Assembly: GCA_900473745.1 (NCBI GenBank)
Contig: UCMW01000013.1
Location: forward strand, 124,001-188,000
Reading direction: 5' to 3'
Source of the DNA: Hyphomicrobiales bacterium
Lineage (GTDB): Bacteria; Pseudomonadota; Alphaproteobacteria; Rhizobiales; Rhizobiaceae
DNA length: 64,000 nt
Numbering within the stretch: position 1 is the first letter of the stretch; every line of letters starts with the position of its first letter. The translations under genes and the position numbers were made by a program. Below, one piece after another: positions 18,625-27,435 of the stretch. The notes beneath the pieces were generated by a model. The model ran no database searches. It was not told where the DNA came from and saw only the letters and a program-made list of their open reading frames with translations.

Positions 18625-19488
18625 ATGAATTATCGCCATATCTATCACGCGGGCAATTTTGCCGATGTCTTGAAGCATCTCGTTCTGTCGCGGCTGATCG
18701 TCTACCTGCAGCAGAAGGACAAGGCGTTCCGTGTGCTCGACACCCATGCCGGCATCGGACTCTACGACCTTTCCTCCGAGGAGGCGCAGAAGACCGGCGA
18801 ATGGCTGGAAGGGATCGGCAAGGTCATCGATGCCGAGCTGCCGGATAAGGTCGCCGAGATCATGGCGCCCTATCTCGACGCGGTGAAGGCTCTCAACCCG
18901 GATCGCGTGGCCGGAGGGCCGCTTGCCAAATATCCCGGCTCGCCGAAGCTCTCCCGCGATCTCTTCCGCCCACAGGACCGACTGTCGGCGATGGAACTGC
19001 ATCCCGAGGACGCGCGGGCGCTTTCCCGCCTTTTCGAGGGCGATTTCCAAGTGCGCGTGACCGAACTCGACGGCTGGCTGACGCTCAACGCGCATCTGCC
19101 GCCGAAGGAAAAGCGCGGCATCGTGCTGGTCGATCCTCCCTTCGAGATCGAGGGCGAATATGAACGGTTGGTCGATGGGCTCGCCAAGGCGCATCGACGC
19201 TTTGCCAATGGCGTCTATTGCCTGTGGTATCCGATCAAGAAGGGCGCGCCCATCAAGGAATTCCACGAGGCGCTGCAGGCGTTGGAAATCCCGAAGATGC
19301 TGTGCGCTGAACTTCACATCAAAAGCGACCGCGAGCAGACCGGCCTTTCTGGCACCGGCCTCGTCATCGTTAATCCGCCCTTCACCCTGAAGGACGAGAT
19401 GCATCTTGCACTTCCCGAGCTGAAGCGGCTGATGGCGCAGGATCGCTATGCCTCGCATCGCTGCTTCTGGCTGCGTGGGGAAGAGTGA
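18625..19488 (+). CDS. rlmJ: 23S rRNA (adenine2030-N6)-methyltransferase
   Basis: The 287-residue protein begins MNYRHIYHAGNFADVLKH, the diagnostic RlmJ N-terminus. It has a SAM-binding motif LDTHAGIGLYDL near residue 40 and the adenine-N6 catalytic motif DPPFE near residue 173. In E. coli it methylates A2030 of 23S rRNA. A long in-frame extension upstream to 17599 is only the antisense shadow of the molybdopterin oxidoreductase and was discarded. The next gene is convergent, 12 nt away. Confidence 0.93.
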   Translation: MNYRHIYHAGNFADVLKHLVLSRLIVYLQQKDKAFRVLDTHAGIGLYDLSSEEAQKTGEWLEGIGKVIDAELPDKVAEIMAPYLDAVKALNPDRVAGGPLAKYPGSPKLSRDLFRPQDRLSAMELHPEDARALSRLFEGDFQVRVTELDGWLTLNAHLPPKEKRGIVLVDPPFEIEGEYERLVDGLAKAHRRFANGVYCLWYPIKKGAPIKEFHEALQALEIPKMLCAELHIKSDREQTGLSGTGLVIVNPPFTLKDEMHLALPELKRLMAQDRYASHRCFWLRGEE

Positions 19489-19500
19489 CCGTCCTTGGCG

Positions 19501-20442
19501 CTACCCTGGTGGTGGCGCATGCCTTCCCAATTGCGATCGTTCGAAAAGGACGATCACGATCAGTGCCATGGCGAAGGGCACGATCAGATAGAAGAGCCGG
19601 AAGACCAGCAGCGCCGCGATGACGTCCGCATGGTCCATGTCGGGCAGACCGGTCACGAAGAGAAGCTCCAAGACGCCTAGACCGCCGGGTGCGTGGGATA
19701 TGAGCGCCGCCGAAAACGAAATCAGGAAGATCCCGAGCACGACGATGAAGCCTGGATTTCCGGCCTCGGGCAGGACGAAATAGATGATTCCGGCTGCCCC
19801 GATCAGCTCGAGAGGCCCGATCACCAGTTGCTGGGCAACCAGTTCCGGACGGGGATAGGCGAGCTGGAAGGAGCGGATCTTGAGCGGCTTCAGGTGGAGC
19901 AAACTGCCGAGGACGTAAAGTCCGACGAGAGCCAGCAGAATGATGCCGGTGGTGGTGGAAGCCTTGACCGGCATGACGTCGACGAAACGCTCGGCGATAC
20001 CTGGCTTCAGCACCAGAACGAGTCCCATCAGAAGGATGGTGCCGAGGGCGAAGGTGAAGGAGCAGATTGCCACGAGACCGCCGACCTCCGAGCCCGTCAG
20101 GCCCTTGGACGTATAGGCTCGATACCGCACGACCGCTCCCGAAAAGACCGAGGCGCCGACATTGTGCGACAGGGCATAGGCGGTGAACGAAGTGACGGTG
20201 ATGAACAGCCAGCCGACAGAGCGCCCGAGATTTTGCAAGGCAATCCGGTCATATCCCGCGAGTGCGGCATAGGCGACGAGCGTCGACATGAAAGCCAGCA
20301 TCCACTGCGTCGCGCTGATCCGATCGAGGCTCTCACCGATCTCGTCGATCGAAAGCCCCCGGACCTCGCCGAGCAGCAGCCAGATCGAAAAACAGATCGT
20401 GACCAATCCGACGACCGGCCAGAAATACTTGCTGAATTTCAT
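19501..20442 (-). CDS. LPG-synthase transmembrane-domain protein (UPF0104/YbhN family)
   Basis: The 313-residue polytopic membrane protein has about 8 hydrophobic helices and the family motif SHNVGASVFSGAVVRYRAY near residue 92, plus SHAPGGLGVLELLFV near residue 250. These correspond to the flippase half of MprF. The cytoplasmic aminoacyltransferase domain is absent, so it does not make lysyl-phosphatidylglycerol itself; a lipid-translocation role is family-based inference. It is monocistronic, with a 270-bp gap to the divergent RNase gene. Confidence 0.85.
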   Translation of the reverse strand: MKFSKYFWPVVGLVTICFSIWLLLGEVRGLSIDEIGESLDRISATQWMLAFMSTLVAYAALAGYDRIALQNLGRSVGWLFITVTSFTAYALSHNVGASVFSGAVVRYRAYTSKGLTGSEVGGLVAICSFTFALGTILLMGLVLVLKPGIAERFVDVMPVKASTTTGIILLALVGLYVLGSLLHLKPLKIRSFQLAYPRPELVAQQLVIGPLELIGAAGIIYFVLPEAGNPGFIVVLGIFLISFSAALISHAPGGLGVLELLFVTGLPDMDHADVIAALLVFRLFYLIVPFAMALIVIVLFERSQLGRHAPPPG

Positions 20443-20590
20443 TGCACCATGCCTGTCTGTCGTCCCTCTCGGCCACTCCTGCGTTTCGGGCGAGTCAGCC
20501 GCCCATGGAAGGCCAGACCTTAAGGATTCGTGTCGCGATTGAAACCCTCGCGCCGTCCTCCTTTCGGCGGTAGCGGATAAATGGCAGGCC

Positions 20591-20618
20591 TTGATCCGTC
20601 GCCTTGAGCCTCTAAAAC
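20591..20618 (+). promoter_or_regulatory. Possible promoter of RNase T2 transcript
   Basis: TTGATC (20591-20596) and TAAAAC (20613-20618) are 16 bp apart and lie about 35 nt before the 18-codon upstream ORF. Matches to the consensus are moderate. Confidence 0.3.
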
Positions 20619-20654
20619 TCGTGTCACCATCGAGAATGCGGGAAGGGAGAGCCC

Positions 20655-20711
20655 ATGCGAGAGCCGATCAAGTTTGCGTCAGAGAACCTTCGATGCGGAC
20701 GAGTGTCCTGA
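20655..20711 (+). CDS. Putative 18-codon upstream ORF (leader peptide) before RNase T2
   Basis: ATG at 20655 is preceded at 4 nt by a strong Shine-Dalgarno run AAGGGAGA (20643-20650). It encodes MREPIKFASENLRCGRVS and stops with TGA at 20709-20711, one base before the RNase T2 ATG at 20713. The main gene has no comparable ribosome binding site of its own. The arrangement suggests translational coupling or a leader peptide rather than a functional product. No conservation can be tested here. Confidence 0.4.
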   Translation: MREPIKFASENLRCGRVS

Positions 20712-20712
20712 G

Positions 20713-21459
20713 ATGCGCCAGTTCGCCGGGATTGCCGCACTTGCCGTCACGATGACGATCGCCGGAGCCTACTGGTTGAGTGGCAGGATGGCCGCGCCGG
20801 AACCAGTGGCCGCCGATCGGGGAGCCGTCGGTGAGGACAGAAACGTCACCGACACCGCCGTAACAGAGTGGCAACCAGCAGAGGCGCAAGCCGATTTCGA
20901 CTTCTATGTGCTAGCCCTATCCTGGTCGCCGACCTTCTGCGACAGCGAGGCGGCTGGACGCAATCGCGAGCAATGCGGAGAGGACAAGGACTTCGGCTGG
21001 GTGGTGCACGGGCTCTGGCCGCAGAACGAGAGCGGCTGGCCGGAAAACTGCCCGACATCAGAAGGCGACAGGGTACCCCAGCGGATCGGTCGATCGGTAA
21101 TCGACATCATGCCGAGCATGGGACTGATCGGCCATCAGTGGCGCAAACACGGGTCCTGCTCCGGTCTTGCCATGAGCGACTACTTCAGCCTCGTGCGCCA
21201 AGCCTATGATACCATTCGCATTCCTGACGAGCTGTCCGATGGTGATAGCCAAAGCCGGACTTCGCCGCAGGCCGTCGAGGCCGCATTCATCCGCAGCAAT
21301 CCGGGACTTCCCCGCTCGGCAGTGGCGGTGACCTGTGATAGGGAGAGAATCGACGAAGTCAGGATCTGTCTCGACCGCTCCCTTGGCTTCCGAGCCTGTC
21401 CGGATGTCGATAGCCGCTCCTGCCGCCGATCCGAAATCCTCATCCCGCCCACGCGCTGA
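20713..21459 (+). CDS. Ribonuclease T2 family protein
   Basis: The 248-residue protein begins with a signal peptide or membrane anchor (FAGIAALAVTMTIAGAYWLSG). Both RNase T2 active-site segments are present: CAS1 WVVHGLWPQ with H99 and CAS2 HQWRKHGSC with H141 and H146. At least eight cysteines in the mature part could form disulfides, consistent with a periplasmic location. The enzyme cleaves RNA via 2',3'-cyclic phosphates, probably for scavenging. The ATG at 20713 was chosen; it lies one base after the stop of an SD-led mini-ORF. A GST gene follows 29 nt downstream. Confidence 0.9.
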   Translation: MRQFAGIAALAVTMTIAGAYWLSGRMAAPEPVAADRGAVGEDRNVTDTAVTEWQPAEAQADFDFYVLALSWSPTFCDSEAAGRNREQCGEDKDFGWVVHGLWPQNESGWPENCPTSEGDRVPQRIGRSVIDIMPSMGLIGHQWRKHGSCSGLAMSDYFSLVRQAYDTIRIPDELSDGDSQSRTSPQAVEAAFIRSNPGLPRSAVAVTCDRERIDEVRICLDRSLGFRACPDVDSRSCRRSEILIPPTR

Positions 21460-21488
21460 CCCCGCAACGAGAGCCACAGGAAACCATC

Positions 21489-22085
21489 ATGAAGCTGCTC
21501 TTCGCGCCCGCCTCTCCCTATTCCTCCAAAGTCCGCATGGCGGCCCGCCATCTCGGCATCGAGCTGGAGGAGATCAGGGTCAATACGGCGGAAAATCCGT
21601 CCGAACTGGTCGATGCCAATCCGCTCGGCAAGATCCCGACGCTGATTGCCGACGATGGCATCGCCATCTTCGACAGCCGCGCGATCATGCACTACCTGAA
21701 CCGGCTCTCGGACAAGCGCCTCTATCCGAAGAAGGACGAGAGGCGGACCGAAGCCGAAGTTCTGGAGGCGCTGGCCGACGGGATCGCCGACTGCCTGCTG
21801 GCCATCGTCTACGAGAAGCGCTTCCGGCCGCCGGAACTCGTGAGCCAGGACGCGATCGACCGCCAGTGGGCGAAGATCAATCGCAGCCTCGACCATCTGG
21901 ACAAACATCTTCCGAAGATCGGCAAGAAGCTGCATGGCGGGCATTTCGCGCTCGCCGCCACACTCGGATACCTGATGCTGCGCTTTCCCGGCGAGTGGGA
22001 ACAGGGTCGGGCCGCGCTCACCGAATGGCCGGCGAAGTTCGCCAAGCATTTCGAGCCTTATCCTGCGCTTCGGCCGAAGGCCTGA
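21489..22085 (+). CDS. Glutathione S-transferase family protein
   Basis: The 198-residue protein has a thioredoxin-like N domain (KLLFAPASPYSSKVRMAARHLGIELEEI), the cis-proline loop GKIPTLIADDGIAIFDSRAIMHYL with the glutathione-contacting D-S pair near residue 65, and an all-helical C domain. Ser11-12 (SPYSSKV) may be the activating residues. The physiological substrate is unknown. It lies 29 nt after the RNase T2 gene on the same strand and is followed by a strong bidirectional terminator. Confidence 0.88.
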   Translation: MKLLFAPASPYSSKVRMAARHLGIELEEIRVNTAENPSELVDANPLGKIPTLIADDGIAIFDSRAIMHYLNRLSDKRLYPKKDERRTEAEVLEALADGIADCLLAIVYEKRFRPPELVSQDAIDRQWAKINRSLDHLDKHLPKIGKKLHGGHFALAATLGYLMLRFPGEWEQGRAALTEWPAKFAKHFEPYPALRPKA

Positions 22086-22110
22086 AGGCCCTTTGGCCGC
22101 ACCCCACAAC

Positions 22111-22141
22111 AAAAAAGCCGGGATCGCTCCCGGCTTTCTTT
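22111..22141 (+). terminator. Bidirectional Rho-independent terminator
   Basis: AAAGCCGGGA (22114-22123) pairs perfectly with TCCCGGCTTT (22128-22137) over a TCGC loop. It has an A-run before and a T-rich run after, so it can terminate both the GST gene and the convergent porin gene. Confidence 0.85.
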
Positions 22142-22162
22142 ATTTCAGGACTGATCCGCTGA

Positions 22163-22825
22163 TCAGAACTTCACGCCCATGCCAACCTTGACGGAGTGGT
22201 CGTCGAAGCCCTTCGAGATGGCAGAGCCGGTGCCGAGGTCGAAGTCGCGCTTCTGATAGTCGCTGTAGCGATACTCGACGCGCGCGGTGATGTTGTCGGT
22301 GACGAAGGTTTCGACACCGGCGCCAACCGTGTAACCGGCAGCCAGCTTCTCGTCGTTCGTGCCATTGCCTTCCAGCTCGTGGTTGGCAACAGCCACACCG
22401 GCCGTACCGTAGACGAGGAAGGGGTTCAGGTCGTAGCCGACGCGGCCGCGGATCGAGCCGTTGACGCCCTGGGTGCCCTTGAGGGTACCTGCAGCTGCAT
22501 CAGTGCCGGCAGAGCCGTCTTCACCGGCATAGCTGAGGTCGGCTTCGCCACCGTAGACGATCGAGCCGCTCTGCATGTTGTAACCGCCATAGACGGTGCC
22601 GCCGACGCCATCGGCGTCACGGCCGTCGTTCGAGCCGGTGAACTTGCCCATGTCATAGGTGATGCCGCCACCGAGATAAGCACCCGACCAGTTGCCGGCC
22701 GGCGCAGAGTAGGATTCGGTGGCAGCCGGCGCTTCCGGTGCCTGATAGATGGCGTCAGCAGCCTGGGCGGCGAAAGCGACGACGGTGGTGGCGGATGCCA
22801 GAAGCATGATCTTGAGGTTACGCAT
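22163..22825 (-). CDS. Omp25/Omp31-like outer-membrane beta-barrel protein
   Basis: The 220-residue product has a Sec signal peptide (MRNLKIMLLASATTVVAFAAQAADA) and an 8-stranded barrel pattern: WSGAYLGGGITYDMGKF near residue 45, GVNGSIRGRVGYDLNPFLVYGTAGVAVA, VEYRYSDYQKRDF, and terminal VKVGMGVKF. This fits the rhizobial/Brucella Omp25-Omp31 surface-protein family, which supports outer-membrane stability. The start at 22825 is fixed by the signal peptide and AAGGAGA (22837-22831); 35 upstream in-frame residues are not coding. It is probably highly expressed and monocistronic. Confidence 0.9.
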   Translation of the reverse strand: MRNLKIMLLASATTVVAFAAQAADAIYQAPEAPAATESYSAPAGNWSGAYLGGGITYDMGKFTGSNDGRDADGVGGTVYGGYNMQSGSIVYGGEADLSYAGEDGSAGTDAAAGTLKGTQGVNGSIRGRVGYDLNPFLVYGTAGVAVANHELEGNGTNDEKLAAGYTVGAGVETFVTDNITARVEYRYSDYQKRDFDLGTGSAISKGFDDHSVKVGMGVKF

Positions 22826-23191
22826 GTTACTCTCCTTTACAGTTCCGGGCCGCACTTCAATCAGAACCAACGGCGGCCTGAACGTTATTGGGTATTCCCT
22901 GCCCGTTCCGAATGTACATTTGGCGGCCAATTGAGGAATTGAAAGAGCCGAAATGTGAATTCATTGTGGCACAGTAGTGACCAAATCGGGACGTTGCTTA
23001 AAAGACACAAACGATTCGTTAACCATAACAAATAGTTTACGGTTTTGCTTGAGTCTATTTTAAAGTTGTACTGAACATATACTCATGCATCACCGAGCTA
23101 AACGCAGGAGAAGATTCCGCGAAGTGCTGTTTAAATATCATGTCAGCGCCATATATGCAGCGCACCAACCCTGACGACGCAAGGTAATCCG
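22826..23191. promoter_or_regulatory. 366-bp AT-rich divergent intergenic region
   Basis: This gap separates the divergent porin and SDR genes and is much more AT-rich than its surroundings. It contains a GATTC methylation site (23013-23017) beside a CtrA-like TTAACCAT (23019-23026). Two AT-rich stretches (23030-23085) probably hold the SDR/uvrC promoter, but I cannot fix convincing -35/-10 boxes. I see no RNA gene or ORF in it. Confidence 0.5.
23019..23026 (+). promoter_or_regulatory. CtrA-like TTAACCAT motif with adjacent GANTC site
   Basis: TTAACCAT lies 2 bp after GATTC (23013-23017), a CcrM-type methylation target. The pair sits about 190 bp upstream of the divergent porin start and 170 bp upstream of the SDR start. 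Cell-cycle control of either gene is only suggested. Confidence 0.3.
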
Positions 23192-23950
23192 ATGCAAAAC
23201 GGCATCCCCAAGGTGGCTTTGGTCACCGGCTCCGCGAAACGACTTGGTCGCGCCATTGCCGAAGACTTGGCAGAACATGGTTTCGCCGTGGCCTTGCATG
23301 CGAACGGCTCGTTCGAGGCAGCAGAAACCGTCGCTCGGGAGTTGAGGTCGCAGGGAAAGCGTGCGATCGCGCTTCAGGCGGATCTGGGTAACATTTCCGA
23401 GATTGGGACACTCATGGAGCGGACGGTGGCCGAATTCGGCCCCGTCGGCTTGCTCGTCAACAATGCGTCTGTGTTCGAAGACGACACGGCCGTCGAATTC
23501 GACGCCCAGATATTCGATCGGCACTTCGATGTGCATGTGCGGGCGCCTGCCGTGTTGAGCGGCGCACTGGTCAAGGCATTACCTGAGGATCGATCGGGGC
23601 TCATCGTCAACATCATCGATCAACGCGTGCTGGCGCTGAAGCCCACCTTCTTCTCCTATACGCTGTCGAAATCCACGCTCTGGACGGCGACCAAGACACT
23701 GGCTCAGGCGTTTGCGCCGCGCGTCCGGGTGAATGCGATCGGCCCGGGCCCGACGCTGATCTCAGAGCGGCAGCGGCCGGAGGATTTCCAGGCGCAGGTG
23801 GACAGTCTTCCGCTCAAGCGCGGCCCTTCGCTCGACGAATTCGGCCGCACGATCCGCTTTCTTTTTGACACGCCGTCGATCACCGGCCAAATGATCGCCT
23901 TGGATGGGGGCCAGCATCTGATTTGGCACGGTACGGAGATCAATGAATGA
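23192..23950 (+). CDS. SDR oxidoreductase, pteridine-reductase (PTR1/FolM)-like
   Basis: The 252-residue short-chain reductase has TGSAKRLG at residues 12-19, the TGx3RxG dinucleotide motif that sets PTR1/FolM pteridine reductases apart from ordinary SDRs (TGxxxGxG). [11 protein letters not shown], a YTLSK (YxxxK) active site and a C-terminal [12 protein letters not shown] segment follow. A dihydropteridine or dihydrofolate reductase role is therefore likely but unproven. Its stop overlaps the uvrC start (ATGA). The cluster continues to moaD and moaE on the same strand, so a link to pterin chemistry is plausible. Confidence 0.8.
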   Translation: MQNGIPKVALVTGSAKRLGRAIAEDLAEHGFAVALHANGSFEAAETVARELRSQGKRAIALQADLGNISEIGTLMERTVAEFGPVGLLVNNASVFEDDTAVEFDAQIFDRHFDVHVRAPAVLSGALVKALPEDRSGLIVNIIDQRVLALKPTFFSYTLSKSTLWTATKTLAQAFAPRVRVNAIGPGPTLISERQRPEDFQAQVDSLPLKRGPSLDEFGRTIRFLFDTPSITGQMIALDGGQHLIWHGTEINE

Positions 23951-25974
23951 ATGGAGGAAAGCTGCCCGACGGCGGCGTTCTCTATGACGGAACGGAAGAG
24001 GACGACGACGACATCGTCGTCGAGGTCGAGCCGGCGCGTGCCGGGATCGAGATCGACTGGCATGTGGATGGGCTGGACGAGACCGGGCTTACCGGCGCCG
24101 ATCTGATTGCCGAATTCGTCAAGCGCCTGCCGAACGCGCCCGGTGTCTACCGGATGCTGAACAAGGACCGCGAGGTCATGTATGTCGGCAAGGCGCGCAG
24201 CCTGAAGAAGCGCGTCAGCAACTATGCCCAGGGCCGCGTGCATTCGAACCGCCTGTCTCGCATGGTGCGGGACACCGTGCACATGGAATTCGTCACGACC
24301 CGCACCGAGGTCGAGGCGCTGCTTCTCGAAGCCAATCTGATCAAGCGGCTGCGTCCCCGCTTCAACGTGCTTCTGCGCGATGACAAGAGCTTTCCCTATA
24401 TCCTGATCACGGGCGACAGTCGGTCTCCCGCGATCTACAAGCATCGTGGCGCCCGTGCCAGCAAGGGCGACTATTTCGGCCCCTTTGCCTCGGCCAGCGC
24501 CGTTGGCCGCACGATCAACTCGCTGCAGCGGGCGTTTCTCCTGCGCACCTGCACCGACAGCGTCTTCGAAAGCCGCACGCGCCCCTGTCTGCTCTATCAA
24601 ATCAAGCGCTGTTCGGGTCCCTGCACCCATGAGATCAGCGACGAGGATTATTCCGGCCTCGTGCGCGAAGCCAAGGACTTCCTTTCGGGCAAGAGCCAGA
24701 ACGTCAAGGAAGCCATGGCCCGCGCGATGAACGAGGCGGCCGAAGACCTCGACTTCGAGCGCGCCGCCGTGTTTCGCGATCGTCTCGCCGGGCTCAGCCA
24801 TGTCCAGAGCCATCAGGGCATCAACCCGGCCGGTGTCGAGGAAGCCGATGTCTTCGCCATCCATCACGAAGGCGGGCTCTCCTGCATCCAGGTCTTCTTT
24901 TTCCGGGCCAGCCAGAACTGGGGCAACCAGGCCTATTTTCCCAAGGCCGATCCGCAGCTCAGCGCGGCGGAAGTACTCAACTCGTTCCTTGCCCAGTTTT
25001 ATGACGACAAACCCGTGCCGCGGCTGATCCTGCTGTCGGAAGAGGTGGACGAGCAGGATCTGCTGGCCACGGCGCTTTCCGAAAAGGCGGGCCACAAGGT
25101 GGCAATCAGCGTGCCGCAGCGCGGGGAAAAGAAGGATCTCGTCGATCACGTGAATTCCAATGCCCGCGAGGCGCATGGGCGGAAACTGGCCGAAACCGCC
25201 TCGCAGTCGCGCCTGCTGGCGGGTCTCGCCGAGACCTTCCAGCTGCCTTACGTGCCGCGCCGCATCGAGATCTACGACAACTCCCATATCATGGGCACCA
25301 ATGCCGTCGGCGGCATGGTGGTCGCCGGGCCGGAAGGCTTCGTGAAGGGCCAGTATCGCAAGTTCAACATCAAATCGACCGACATCACGCCGGGCGACGA
25401 CTTCGGCATGATGCGGGAGGTAATGACCCGCCGCTTCTCGCGCCTGCTGAAGGAAGAAGGGAAGCCGGATCGCAGTGCGGCCCTGGAGGACAACGCTGAC
25501 GCCGGCTTCCCCGCCTGGCCGGATGTGATCCTCATCGACGGCGGCCAGGGGCAGATGTCGGCCGTGCGCAAGATCCTCGACGAACTCGACATCACCGACA
25601 GCGTGATTGCGATCGGCGTCGCCAAGGGTGTCGACCGTGATGCCGGCCGCGAACGCTTCTTTGTCCAGGGCAAGCCGGACTTCACCCTGCCCCCGCGCGA
25701 TCCGGTTCTCTATTTTATCCAGCGCATGCGCGACGAAGCCCACCGCTTCGCGATCGGGTCCCACCGGGCGCGGCGCAAGAAGGAAATGGTGAAAAACCCA
25801 CTCGACGAGATCGCCGGCATCGGCCCGACCCGCAAGCGGGCACTGCTGCAGCATTTCGGCACGGCAAAGGCCGTGTCGCGGGCGGCGATCAGTGACCTGA
25901 TGGCGGTCGAGGGCATTTCCGAGGCTGTCGCCCGGCTGATCTACAATCATTTTCACGAAAGCAGCGGTGACTGA
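23947..25974 (+). CDS. uvrC: Excinuclease ABC subunit C
   Basis: UvrC makes the dual incisions in nucleotide excision repair. The 675-residue protein has the GIY-YIG nuclease domain ([20 protein letters not shown] at about residues 60-79), a cysteine cluster ([13 protein letters not shown]), the UVR motif for UvrB contact (about 240-275), the RNase-H-like incision domain ([30 protein letters not shown]) and a C-terminal helix-hairpin-helix (about 615-670). An acidic N-terminal extension of about 55 residues ([12 protein letters not shown]) precedes GIY-YIG. It is co-translated with the SDR gene. Confidence 0.97.
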   Translation: MNGGKLPDGGVLYDGTEEDDDDIVVEVEPARAGIEIDWHVDGLDETGLTGADLIAEFVKRLPNAPGVYRMLNKDREVMYVGKARSLKKRVSNYAQGRVHSNRLSRMVRDTVHMEFVTTRTEVEALLLEANLIKRLRPRFNVLLRDDKSFPYILITGDSRSPAIYKHRGARASKGDYFGPFASASAVGRTINSLQRAFLLRTCTDSVFESRTRPCLLYQIKRCSGPCTHEISDEDYSGLVREAKDFLSGKSQNVKEAMARAMNEAAEDLDFERAAVFRDRLAGLSHVQSHQGINPAGVEEADVFAIHHEGGLSCIQVFFFRASQNWGNQAYFPKADPQLSAAEVLNSFLAQFYDDKPVPRLILLSEEVDEQDLLATALSEKAGHKVAISVPQRGEKKDLVDHVNSNAREAHGRKLAETASQSRLLAGLAETFQLPYVPRRIEIYDNSHIMGTNAVGGMVVAGPEGFVKGQYRKFNIKSTDITPGDDFGMMREVMTRRFSRLLKEEGKPDRSAALEDNADAGFPAWPDVILIDGGQGQMSAVRKILDELDITDSVIAIGVAKGVDRDAGRERFFVQGKPDFTLPPRDPVLYFIQRMRDEAHRFAIGSHRARRKKEMVKNPLDEIAGIGPTRKRALLQHFGTAKAVSRAAISDLMAVEGISEAVARLIYNHFHESSGD

Positions 25975-26095
25975 CACGGAAACGACGCATCCGGGGTCGA
26001 GAGGTTCGAAAAGGTCATTCAAAATTCTTAGGTTGACGGCCTCGACCGAAAACCTTCACATCTATTGAAGCACCAGAATACAAAGACAGGGCATC

Positions 26096-26677
26096 ATGGC
26101 TTCGCGCGCATACAATATTCCCAATCTCCTCACCTACGCCCGCATTTTGGCCGTGCCGCTGATCGTTGTCTGCTTCTTTGTTGAAGGCCGGCTGCAGAGT
26201 TCCGACTTCGCCCGTTGGACCGGCCTTGCGATCTTCATTGTCGCGTCGATCACCGACTATCTCGACGGCTATCTCGCCCGGATCTGGAACCAGACCTCAA
26301 ATATTGGCAAGATGCTCGACCCGATCGCGGACAAGCTTCTGATCGCCTCGGTGCTGCTGCTGATGGCGGCCGATGGAACGATCGCCGGATGGTCACTCTG
26401 GGCGGCGATCACCATTCTCTGCCGCGAGATCCTGGTTTCGGGTCTTCGAGAATATCTCGCGGCGCTGAAGGTGTCCGTGCCGGTGACACAGATCGCCAAG
26501 TGGAAGACGACGGCGCAGATGTTCGCGCTCGCCTTCCTGCTCGCCGGCCCCGCCGGCGACAAGATCTTGCCCTATACGACTGAAGCCGGCATCACGCTGC
26601 TTTGGATCGCCGCGATCCTGACCATCTATACCGGCTATGACTATTTCCGCGCCGGCGCGAAGCACATGGTGGATTGA
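26096..26677 (+). CDS. pgsA: CDP-diacylglycerol-glycerol-3-phosphate 3-phosphatidyltransferase
   Basis: PgsA makes phosphatidylglycerol phosphate at the inner membrane. The 193-residue protein has about five hydrophobic helices and a perfect CDP-alcohol phosphotransferase motif, DYLDGYLAR-x8-GKMLDPIAD (D-x2-DG-x2-AR-x8-G-x3-D-x3-D) around residues 60-85. It lies 121 nt after uvrC, and moaD starts 2 nt after its stop codon, so the last three genes are tightly linked. Confidence 0.95.
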   Translation: MASRAYNIPNLLTYARILAVPLIVVCFFVEGRLQSSDFARWTGLAIFIVASITDYLDGYLARIWNQTSNIGKMLDPIADKLLIASVLLLMAADGTIAGWSLWAAITILCREILVSGLREYLAALKVSVPVTQIAKWKTTAQMFALAFLLAGPAGDKILPYTTEAGITLLWIAAILTIYTGYDYFRAGAKHMVD

Positions 26678-26678
26678 G

Positions 26679-26933
26679 ATGGTGAAGGTCGTTTACTTCG
26701 CCTGGGTTCGCGAGCGGATCGGCAAGGGCGAGGAAGAACTCGACATTCCGGCCGAGGTAAAGACGGCCGGCGAACTGGTCGCCTGGCTTGCAACGCTCGG
26801 CGAAGGCTATGAGGAGGCGCTGCGCTTTCCCAAGGCGATCCGGGTGGCGGTCAATCAGGAGCATGTCGAGCACCACGAACTAATCGCGGGCGCCCGCGAG
26901 ATTGGCATCTTCCCACCGATGACCGGGGGCTGA
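26679..26933 (+). CDS. moaD: Molybdopterin synthase small subunit
   Basis: The 84-residue ubiquitin-fold sulfur carrier starts MVKVVYFAWVRERIGKGEEEL and ends in the required Gly-Gly (FPPMTGG), which is adenylated and thiocarboxylated. It donates sulfur to precursor Z together with MoaE. The start at 26679 follows the pgsA stop by 2 nt; an earlier start at 26637 would lie inside pgsA. moaE begins 22 nt downstream. Confidence 0.95.
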   Translation: MVKVVYFAWVRERIGKGEEELDIPAEVKTAGELVAWLATLGEGYEEALRFPKAIRVAVNQEHVEHHELIAGAREIGIFPPMTGG

Positions 26934-26955
26934 AGGGCTCGCGCCGCTGGAGTTC

Positions 26956-27435
26956 ATGACCATGACGGCCAAGCCCACACCAATCATCCGTGTCCAACGG
27001 GACGACTTCGATGCGGCCGCCGAGGCGCGGGCACTCACGGCCGGACGCCGGGATGTCGGCGCGCTCGTCTCCTTCGTCGGCCTCTGCCGCGACGAAGCGG
27101 GCACGCTGGCCGCACTCGAGCTCGAACATTATCCCGGCATGGCCGAGGCGGAGATGCAGCGGATCTGCGAACTGGCGATAGACCGCTTCTCCCTGCTCGG
27201 GCTCACAGCCATCCATCGCTTCGGACGGATCGAAGCCGGAGAGCAGATCGTGCTCGTGATCGCCGCGGCACCGCATCGGCAGGCGGCCTTTGACGGCGCG
27301 AACTTCGTCATGGATTTCCTCAAGACCTCTGCTCCCTTCTGGAAGAAGGAACACGGGCGGGACGGGACAAGCGGCGCCTGGATCGACGCCAAGGATGCGG
27401 ACGACAGCGCCAGGGACCGCTGGCTTACGGAATGA
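26956..27435 (+). CDS. moaE: Molybdopterin synthase catalytic subunit
   Basis: The 159-residue protein matches MoaE: GALVSFVGLCRDE near residue 35, LELEHYPGMAEAEMQ near 57, HRFGRIEAGEQIVLVIAAAPHRQAAFDG and the catalytic-lysine segment FLKTSAPFWKKE. It pairs with MoaD to convert precursor Z into molybdopterin. The window also encodes a molybdopterin oxidoreductase (16435-18549), a possible user of the cofactor. The 3' end overlaps the convergent permease gene by 11 nt. Confidence 0.95.
   Translation: MTMTAKPTPIIRVQRDDFDAAAEARALTAGRRDVGALVSFVGLCRDEAGTLAALELEHYPGMAEAEMQRICELAIDRFSLLGLTAIHRFGRIEAGEQIVLVIAAAPHRQAAFDGANFVMDFLKTSAPFWKKEHGRDGTSGAWIDAKDADDSARDRWLTE

Noticed and set aside
23704-26022. 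Open frame of 772 codons on the minus strand opposite uvrC, longer than uvrC itself
   Set aside because: It is antisense to a clear, complete UvrC with all domains, has no recognisable family and is a GC-rich shadow frame.
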